A DNA stretch of 22,500 bases from Neocallimastix lanati (nom. inval.) (Eukaryota > Neocallimastigomycota > Neocallimastigomycetes > Neocallimastigales > Neocallimastigaceae), in assembly GCA_016946835.1 (NCBI GenBank), contig JACVTC010000107.1:185001-207500 (forward strand), given 5' to 3'. A program made the translations under genes and the position numbers. The notes under the pieces were generated by a model. That model was not told where the DNA came from. It ran no database searches and worked only from the letters and a program-made list of their open reading frames with translations. Positions 16,772-22,500 of this stretch are shown here, piece by piece. Numbering within the stretch: the stretch's first letter is position 1; each line of letters begins with the position of its first letter.

Positions 16772-16930
16772 TACTGGCAGAATATTCCTATAAAAAAATA
16801 AAAAAAAAAAATCTTGTTAATCTTTTTAATGTAAAATATATATATATATATATTTTTTTATTGGTAGAATATACCTATAAAAAAATAAAAAAAAAAAAAT
16901 CTTGTTAATCTTTTAAATCGTTTAATGTAA
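16772..16930. repeat. Tandem duplication of about 88 bp
   Basis: A segment beginning TACTGGCAGAATATTCC (16772) and running through A-tracts and ATCTTGTTAATCTTTT to TTTAATGTAAA (about 16835) reappears from 16860 as TATTGGTAGAATATACC onward to 16930. The copies differ by a few substitutions, A-run length and an AAATCGTT-type insertion in copy 2. (AT)n lies before each copy, so the duplicated unit probably included it. Confidence 0.92.
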
Positions 16931-17041
16931 AATTTATTAATTAATAATAATTTTTTTTTTTTATTTTATTTTTTTAAAAAAAATATTATTAAATAAAGTT
17001 TATTTCAAAAAAAAAAAATAATAATTATATATATATAAAAA

Positions 17042-17072
<31 letters not shown>

Positions 17073-17087
17073 GTTTGTTTTGTTTTG
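16931..17087. other. A/T spacer with (AT)n
   Basis: A pure AT dinucleotide run lies at about 17041-17064, followed by T9 and TGTTTGTTTTGTTTT. Confidence 0.75.
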
Positions 17088-17103
17088 GACTAGGACTAGG
17101 ACA
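17088..17103. repeat. (GGACTA)n hexamer, 2.5 copies
   Basis: GGACTAGGACTAGGAC opens the G+C-rich island. Short, but exact. Confidence 0.8.
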
Positions 17104-17560
17104 GAAAACTTTTTTTTTTTTTTTTTATTTTAATAATATATATAATATTGAATTTCCTTCCCCTTTTTTATTCCTTTTTTTTTCTATTCCTTTTTTTTTA
17201 TTCCTTTTTTTTTTTCCCCTCTTTAGATAGGGATGAATGAGAGAGGTGAGAGAGGACGACAACCATCTCTATAGGACCTTCTCTTCCTTCAAAAAAAAAA
17301 ATATCAAAAAAATAAAAAAAATTCAAAAAAAAAAAAAATTCAAAAGAAAAAAAAAGAAATCAAAAAAAAAAAAAAAAAAAAAATTCAAAAAAAATTCAAA
17401 AATTCAAAAAAAAAAAAAAAAAAAGAAACGTAAAAGTTATCTAACCTAGACCCCAGACCCCGAGGAGAAAACAAAGTACCCTTAAAAAAAAAAAAATTCC
17501 CCTTCTCCACTGATCAAGTGATACACACTCTCTCTTTTTATGCTTTTTTTTTTTGCTTTT
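17104..17560. other. G+C-rich island, left half: complex blocks separated by A/T runs
   Basis: Blocks of ordinary complexity are split by homopolymers: TATTCC-T9 repeats (about 17168-17215), then 17216-17290, an A-run with ATTC interruptions (17291-17424), 17425-17483 with AGACCCC twice (17448-17454 and 17455-17461), and 17497-17540. The plus frame 17237-17449 begins MREVREDDNHLYRTFSSF but then is poly-lysine through the A-run. The minus strand of 17216-17290 is also open. I cannot name a product. Confidence 0.45.
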
Positions 17561-17658
17561 TTTTTTTTTGCATTAGCAATGTCATTAGATTAGAGTCAGT
17601 CTAAAACAATATAAAGGATAAAAAAACTCTTCCTATAGTGATGGCAAACGAAACCATC

Positions 17659-17661
<3 letters not shown>
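17561..17661. other. G+C-rich island, middle: three small stem-loops before T33
   Basis: Three consecutive perfect stems are visible: TTGC-ATTA-GCAA (17568-17579), TTAGA-GTCAG-TCTAA (17590-17604) and TGATGG-9-CCATCA (17639-17659). A run of 33 T follows directly at 17662-17694. The order of stems followed by a T-run is compatible with a small structured RNA ending at a Pol III-type T stretch, but I find no A/B box and no known RNA signature. Confidence 0.25.
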
Positions 17662-17696
<35 letters not shown>

Positions 17697-17703
17697 TTTT
17701 ATT

Positions 17704-17829
17704 TTATTTTATTTTTTTTTTAAGGAAAAATACTTTTGGACAGTGAAGAAGATGGCCTCCTATAAAAAGATAAGGAGGTCGTCGTGGAATCAATTCAGAA
17801 ACCTTTAGGGGTGTCAGCCGTCCCAAATA
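17704..17829 (-). other. Minus-strand open segment, 41 codons without ATG
   Basis: Between TAG at 17832-17830 and TAA at 17706-17704 the minus strand is open. It reads YLGRLTPLKVSELIPRR, then PPYLFIGGHLLHCPKVFF, then lysine codons from a T-run. Proline, glycine and histidine codons make it the least A/T-like open segment in the window. No start codon is present, but the upstream TTTTTTTTTATTAG resembles a splice acceptor. I recognise no domain, and the same bases form a strong hairpin, so RNA structure is an equal alternative. Confidence 0.2.
17751..17783. other. 11-bp stem hairpin
   Basis: GATGGCCTCCT (17751-17761) pairs with AGGAGGTCGTC (17773-17783) through 9 Watson-Crick and 2 G-T pairs around the 11-base loop ATAAAAAGATA. 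The G-T pairs are allowed in the plus-strand RNA. This is the strongest G+C-containing hairpin I found. Confidence 0.6.
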
Positions 17830-17927
17830 CTAATAAAAAAAAATACATGAAAATAAAATATATGAAAATTTATTTTTATTTTTTAAAACATTAATATTAA
17901 AAAAAAAAAAAAAACTACAATATTATG
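17830..17927. other. A/T spacer
   Basis: AAATACATGAAAATAAAATA words and A15. Nothing further seen. Confidence 0.6.
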
Positions 17928-18085
17928 CTTAATAATTTATAGTTAATAATTAATAATTTATAGTTAATAAATATTAATTTATAATTAATAATTTATAATT
18001 AATAATTAATAATTCAATAGTTAATAATTAATAATTAATAATTATTTATAGTTAATCATTAATAGTTGATCATTATTAATATAAT
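17928..18085. repeat. TTAATAATTTATAG array
   Basis: Words of TTAATAATTAATAATTTATA type repeat about ten times with variable length, some carrying TATAG or TCAATAG endings. AATTAATAATT elements make the array rich in short palindromes. Confidence 0.8.
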
Positions 18086-18575
18086 CTAAATTCTTTATAA
18101 TTTCTAATCTGTAATTCAATTGCTTTTCAAATTATTATTAATCTTTATTATTTATATTTAATTATTTTTTAGTTAGCCATTCTTTTTTTTTTTTTTTTTT
18201 TTTATCTTATTGTTTTATCATGATGCCATATAAATTTTTATTTTTTTTTTTTTTTTAATTTTTTTTTAAAATTTTTTTGTTTAATTTTTTTTTGGTTTTG
18301 ATTTCAATTTATTTTAAATTTTTAATTTAATTTTAATTTTCTAATTTTAAATTTAAATAAATAAATAAATAAATAAATATATATATATATATATAAATAA
18401 ATAAATAGTTAATACTTTAAATAGATAAAAAAATAATATAAAAATAATTAAAAAAAAAAAAAAATAAATAAATAAATAATAGTCTATAAGAAATAGATAC
18501 TATGATGATTATTTTAGTTTTATTTTCATCATTATTATTAATTATTTTTAAAGATTTCCTTAATTAAATTTAAAG
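18086..18575. other. A/T spacer
   Basis: It contains T21 at 18183-18203, T-rich mixed sequence to about 18345 and AAAT/AT microsatellites at about 18353-18410. No gene is visible. Confidence 0.65.
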
Positions 18576-18600
18576 TAAACAAACAAACAAACAAACAAAA
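18576..18600. repeat. (AAAC)n microsatellite
   Basis: About six AAAC units, a repeat type not otherwise present here. Confidence 0.9.
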
Positions 18601-18976
18601 TGAAAAATATATATATATATGTATATAATGGATGGATTACTCTATAGTCTATAATAGAAAGTAAAAATAAAAATAAAATACGATACAATAAATTGAAATA
18701 AAATAAATTTAAATAAGTTAAAATAAAAACAACGGTTAAAATAACAAAAAAAAAAAAAAAATAAATATTAAAGCAAGAAATAATAAAATTTATATTATAA
18801 TAAAAAAAATTAATTAATTAAAAAGAAATTCTATTGTATTATTACCTATTGTTATAGTTGATATATATATATATATATATATATTTTTTTTGTTGTTCTC
18901 TATATTTTTTACTTATTTCTAATATTTTTCTCAAATCGCTATAGTTTACCAGTAGTATTAGTATTTAAAAAATAGA
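18601..18976. other. A/T spacer with a mixed stretch at 18893-18976
   Basis: (AT)n lies at about 18861-18883. The mixed stretch that follows contains TTGTTGTTCTC, CAAATCGCTATAGTTTACC and AGTAGTATTAGTATTT. It keeps one plus frame open for about 27 codons, mostly hydrophobic, and I do not call a gene. Confidence 0.5.
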
Positions 18977-19075
18977 ATGGGTCCTTACTACAATTCTGAT
19001 ATGTACATGCCTCTATATTATTATTATTTATTATTATTATTATTATTATTTTTTTTTTTTTTTAAAAAAAAATGA
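18977..19075 (+). other. Possible start of a decayed gene, then microsatellite
   Basis: ATG at 18977 opens MGPYYNSDMYMPL in codons with C and G, including TAC and CCT. It then runs into TAT/TTA triplets, a T-run and AAA codons before TGA at 19073-19075. Like 9977-10021, a short protein-like start is followed directly by repeat DNA in the same frame. Chance cannot be excluded. Confidence 0.12.
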
Positions 19076-19475
19076 AAAAGAAAAAATTGTTAATTTAAAT
19101 GATTAATTAATCTTATTTCTATAAGTGAATTCAAAATAAACAATTAAATCCTTTAAAAAAAAAAAAAAATTTTTTTTTTTTTGTTAAATTTTATTCCTAT
19201 TGAAGCATTATTCATATAGACCTAAGACATGAATGAAAATAATTTTAAATTATAGATTTTGGTATTAACACAAATATTATTAATAATTACTAATAATATA
19301 GTAAAAGTAATTTATATATTTTAATATTTATTAATATTTAATTATATTATGAATATTAACTTTTTTTTTTTTTTTTTTTTTTTTTATCGTTTTTTTATCT
19401 ATTAAATTGAAGGTGTAAAAAAAAACTTTTTATTCGTCATTCCTTCCTTAGAATTATTAGTAGAAATAGGAATGA

Positions 19476-19510
<35 letters not shown>

Positions 19511-19848
19511 TTAATCATAATTATAATCATAATCAATAATAATTAATAATAATAAAAATTTTTATTTATTTATTTATTTAGATTTTAAAGTTTAATTTAT
19601 TCACCAATTTTTAGGGTTTTTTTATTAAAAAATAAAATAATATAAATAAAAAAAAAAATAAATAAAATGAATCGATGTTTAAATAGAATAAAAATAGAAT
19701 AAATAAAAATTAATAAAATAAATAGAATAAATAGAAATAAATAACTAAATTAAAAAATATATATATTAATAAATAAATAAATATATTAATAAATAAATAA
19801 ATAGATATATATGTATATAAGAGTGTTATGTAGTAATAAAGTTTTTTT

Positions 19849-19879
<31 letters not shown>

Positions 19880-19943
19880 AATAAATAGTTTAGTGTGTGT
19901 TTTAGGTGATTGTTGATGCATATTAACTATTAATTATCAATAT
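19076..19943. other. A/T spacer with small inverted repeat
   Basis: An A15-T13 junction lies at 19155-19182 and T25 at 19361-19385. TCATTCCT (19437-19444) pairs with AGGAATGA (19468-19475) around 23 bases. (AAT)n follows to about 19506. ATATTAATAAATAAATAA repeats lie at about 19758-19801, and T25 at 19855-19879. A single TTTAGGG near 19612 is not part of an array. No gene is visible. Confidence 0.6.
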
Positions 19944-19976
19944 TTAATTAATTAATTAATTAATTAATTAATTAAT
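19944..19976. repeat. (TTAA)n microsatellite
   Basis: Eight uninterrupted TTAA units. The repeat is fully self-complementary, so the whole tract is palindromic. Confidence 0.92.
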
Positions 19977-20528
19977 CATCAAAAATAAATATTAAATTAT
20001 AATAACATTTTTTATTTTTTAGTTAATTTTACTTTTATTATTATTTAATTATTATTATTTTATTATTTTTATTATTATAATTTTTTTTTTTTATAATTAA
20101 TAATTTATAAAATTAAATATATTAATATAAAATAAAAAAAAATTAAAGTTTTTAATCTATATGATAAACATAATAAAGTTTTTTTTTTATACCTGATTTA
20201 TTTGAATTAAAGATGGATGACATACTTTTTTTTTTTTTTATTTTTTTTACATAAAATTTATAAATCTTAATTCCATGATAAATAGTTTATTATGCATCAC
20301 TGTAGTAATAACTATCGTTACTGTAATAGAACATGAGAGATAATATTTTACTTATAATACTTAATAAAACTAGTAGCGATGAATTTCTATTTCTATTAGT
20401 TACTAATCATTGGCTAATAATAATAATAATATTACTAACCATAGACATAATTAAATAATTATTGTTTGAAAATTTATAGTATATTAAATAATTGTTTAAA
20501 TCTATATCTATTATATATTGATTATTAC
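19977..20528. other. A/T spacer with a mixed stretch at 20250-20520
   Basis: The mixed stretch includes CATCACTGTAGTAATAACTA, CGTTACTGTAATAG, ACTAGTAGCGATG and a GGCTAATAATAATAAT to ATTACTAACC near-palindrome. The minus frame 20407-20625 reads across it (for example NNQYIIDIDLNNYLIYYKF), but most of that frame is repeat-derived I, L and Y. I do not support a gene. Confidence 0.5.
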
Positions 20529-20632
20529 ATAATAATAATATAACATAATAATATAAATAACATAATAACATAATAACATAATAATAACATAATATAAATA
20601 ACATAACATAATAATAATATAGCATAATAATA
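20529..20632. repeat. ATAACATAATA array
   Basis: AACATAATAATA, TAACATAATAACATA and AACATAACATAATA words repeat for about 100 bases and pass into (AAT)n. Larger words such as ACATAATATAAATAACATAA occur in near-duplicate. Confidence 0.8.
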
Positions 20633-20806
20633 ATAATAATTATTTTTATTAAATATAAAAATAGTTTTAAATTTATATCCTTCTATATAATAATAAATAA
20701 TATAGTTTAAATCTTATCCATGAAAAAGTTTAAAAAATTATTTTCTCATTATTTATTGGTCAATCTGATTTAAACTTTTAAGCCTTTGGACACTCCATAC
20801 AATTTT

Positions 20807-20843
<37 letters not shown>

Positions 20844-21166
20844 ATCATTAACAATCATAATGACAATAACAATAACCATGATATTATTATTATTATTATT
20901 ATTATTTTTTTTTTTCATCAATAAAAATAAAAAGCTTTAAAAATTCAGATTTTAACTTTCAAATCTCAATAAAAAAAATAATAAAAATAAAAAGAATTAA
21001 AAAGAAAAAGAAAAAAGAAAAATATTAATAAAACAAAATAAAATTACCTTCCTAATCATCAATAAAATTAAAAGTTTAAATTAATATATTTAAATTTAAA
21101 AATAATAATAATAATAATAACTATAAATATAATATATAAATAATAATTGAATAATTAATAATAAAA
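20633..21166. other. A/T spacer
   Basis: It contains a mixed string GCCTTTGGACACTCCATAC near 20783, T29 at 20809-20837, an ATT tract at about 20881-20906 and CCTTCCTAATCATC near 21048. No gene is visible. Confidence 0.6.
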
Positions 21167-21196
21167 AAATAAAATAAAATAAAATAAAATAAAATA
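21167..21196. repeat. (AAAAT)n pentanucleotide tract
   Basis: Five to six AAAAT units in a row. Confidence 0.85.
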
Positions 21197-22040
21197 TTTA
21201 ATAATAAAACATTTAATAATAATATCAATGAAAGATTCTATCGAATTAAAAAATAAAAAAATAAAAAATAAAAAAATAAAATTTGATATTTCATCTCTTC
21301 ATTATTCATTACGATTTAAAAACTTTTTTTTTTTTTTTTTTATTTTATATTTTACCTATTTTCATTCTACCTCCATTCAATGAAGAGTCCTTAAGTTTTT
21401 ATAATTCATATTAATAAAATATAATATCTATTTTTGTCTGTTAATATTTGTTTAATGATATTTCTTTATCTATTCGTTTACTTCATATATATAAATAGAA
21501 AATAACAAAATTTATTTATTTATTTATTTATTTTTCAACATTTTTAACTTTTTAATAATTAATAAACATGATCCTCCATCCATCTCCCTTTTTTTTAAGA
21601 TTATCCAGTAGATTTATTTAAAAGATTAATGAATATACATTAATTTACTATTATACTAATTTCTAATTATTTATTTATTTTGATATTATGTATTTATTTA
21701 ATTAAGTCTTAATTTTTATTTGTTAAAATGGATGATTTATCAAAAGTTTAAAAATTTAAGGTTTTTTTTTTTTTAATTAATTTTTTATTTATTTATTTAT
21801 TTATTTACATATTAAATATGAAGTAAATAAATATAATAAATAAAATAATTTTTTAAAAAAAAAATATATATATGTATTTATATAATAAAATGTATTCATA
21901 ATATATAGAATATGTATTATTCAATAATGGACCTATAAAAATATAAAAAATTAAAGATTAAAATACAAAAAAAAAAAAAAAAAAATTAAAAACTTTAAAT
22001 AAAATAAAATGAAATAAATCGTTGAAGTACAAATTGAATA
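21197..22040. other. A/T spacer with mixed strings
   Basis: Mixed strings are TTCATTCTACCTCCATTC near 21360 with TCAATGAAGAGTCC after it, and CATGATCCTCCATCCATC near 21568. ATTT tracts lie near 21511-21533 and 21785-21806. No frame of interest. Confidence 0.6.
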
Positions 22041-22130
22041 AAAAATAAAAAATAAAAAATAAAATAAAATAGAATAAAATAAAATAAAATAAAATATAAA
22101 ATAAAATAGAATAAAATAAAATAGAATGAA
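22041..22130. repeat. (AAAAT)n array with AAAATAG variants
   Basis: AAAAT units, first as AAAAAAT and then AAAAT with occasional AGAAT, run for about 90 bases. Confidence 0.85.
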
Positions 22131-22272
22131 AATAATTTTTTTAGTTTTTTTTTTTTTTTTTTTTGTTAAAAAGAAAAAGTAAAGTCAATTTCAATTTCAA
22201 TTTGAATGATGTGATAGCTCTATAGATTTACATTTAATATTAACAATTCTAATTAATGAATTTATCACTACT

Positions 22273-22281
<9 letters not shown>
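22131..22281. other. A/T spacer
   Basis: It contains TTTCAATTTCAATTTGAATG near 22191 and GATGTGATAGCTCTATAG near 22208. Nothing further seen. Confidence 0.55.

Positions 22282-22304
<23 letters not shown>
22282..22304. repeat. (AT)n microsatellite
   Basis: Pure AT dinucleotides of more than 20 bases. Confidence 0.9.
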
Positions 22305-22310
22305 TTTAAA

Positions 22311-22312
<2 letters not shown>

Positions 22313-22346
<34 letters not shown>

Positions 22347-22371
22347 CTTTCTTTCTTTCTTTTTTTTACAG
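22313..22371 (+). promoter_or_regulatory. Splice-acceptor-like tract: T29, (CTTT)n, ACAG
   Basis: A 29-base T-run, one TA, four CTTT units and T8 lead to ACAG (22368-22371). On the plus strand this matches a eukaryotic 3' splice site in layout (pyrimidine tract then CAG). The 128 bases after it contain early stops in all frames I checked, so a functional exon is not shown within the window. Confidence 0.2.
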
Positions 22372-22500
22372 ATAATAATTTATTTAACTATTTATTTATT
22401 AATTTAAGAAAGAGACAATTGAAGAATAATAAACCCCATTTTAAATAATAAAATGAATGTAAAATGAAGGAATATAAATATATTAATCAAGAAATGAATA
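22372..22500. other. Right-edge segment of slightly higher complexity
   Basis: After the ACAG the sequence has AAGAAAGAGACAATTGAAG, AATAAACCCC and ATGAATGTAAAATGAAGG. Plus-strand stops are frequent. It may lie in the flank of a gene outside the window, but nothing here proves that. Confidence 0.3.

Noticed and set aside
17237-17449. 70-codon plus-strand frame beginning MREVREDDNHLYRTFSSF
   Set aside because: After 18 reasonable codons it is poly-lysine through an interrupted A-run. The opposite strand is also open. It is discussed under the G+C-rich island but not called as a gene.
20407-20625. 72-codon minus-strand frame
   Set aside because: Half is the ATAACATAATA array. The rest is dominated by N, Y, I and L with no recognisable domain.
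1-22500. Large A/T-rich mitochondrial genome
   Set aside because: No cox, cob, atp, nad or rRNA segment and no tRNA could be recognised in 22.5 kb, which would be very unusual for mitochondrial DNA.

Overview
This window looks like gene-free intergenic DNA from an extremely A+T-rich eukaryotic nuclear genome. Almost every base is A or T. Homopolymer runs of 20 to 37 bases recur throughout, and tandem repeats built from ATTT/AAAT, AAT, AAAAT, AT and longer A/T words fill much of the rest. I find no tRNA, rRNA or snRNA signature, no mitochondrial gene, no transposon ends and no convincing protein-coding gene. Open frames of 60 to 120 codons do exist, but they are translations of microsatellites and homopolymers (strings of F/L/I/Y or K) and I do not call them genes.

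Organism (inference only): long stretches of nearly pure A/T between genes, with poly(A)/poly(T) and AAAT-type repeats, fit an anaerobic gut fungus (Neocallimastigomycota) best. Dictyostelids share the base composition, but their genes are closely packed and 22.5 kb without a gene would be surprising. Plasmodium-like genomes are disfavoured for the same reason. No gene in the window tests this.

Layout. 1-3100: A/T spacer with a 20-bp direct repeat at the left edge, a five-copy 54-57 bp palindrome-bearing tandem array (1069-1341) and degenerate octamer and AAT-like arrays. 3100-4300: the first more complex stretch, with a 31-33 bp tandem array, a GGTTTT hexamer run, a G-block with quadruplex potential, a perfect 15-bp-arm palindrome and a non-repetitive island at 4206-4286. 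4300-7700: spacer with a 15-bp array abutting an 82-bp near-perfect foldback (5980-6182), a 22/14-bp higher-order array (6734-6959) and a palindrome followed by a 19-bp repeat (7599-7677). 7700-11800: spacer with a second G-rich block, an exact 41-bp dimer repeat, exact 25-bp and 33-bp arrays, and three short islands that translate into protein-like peptides (9977-10021, 10361-10423, 11333-11425). 11800-17000: spacer with several hairpins, a degenerate TRATACATT array, a 12-bp ATTACATT array, a coding-like island at 15552-15626, a spaced 24-bp direct repeat and a tandem duplication of about 88 bp (16772-16930). 17088-17829: the only substantial G+C-rich island, a mosaic of complex segments separated by long A and T runs, with small hairpins and an 11-bp-stem hairpin. 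17830-22500: spacer again, with a few short islands, and a pyrimidine tract plus ACAG near the right edge.

No genes work together here. What the sequence does show is layered repeat biology: palindromes inside repeat units, foldbacks beside arrays, T-runs abutting A-runs at more than a dozen places, and a few islands of ordinary complexity that may be fragments of decayed genes. The repeat coordinates are read directly from the bases. Any function for them, or for the islands, is inference.
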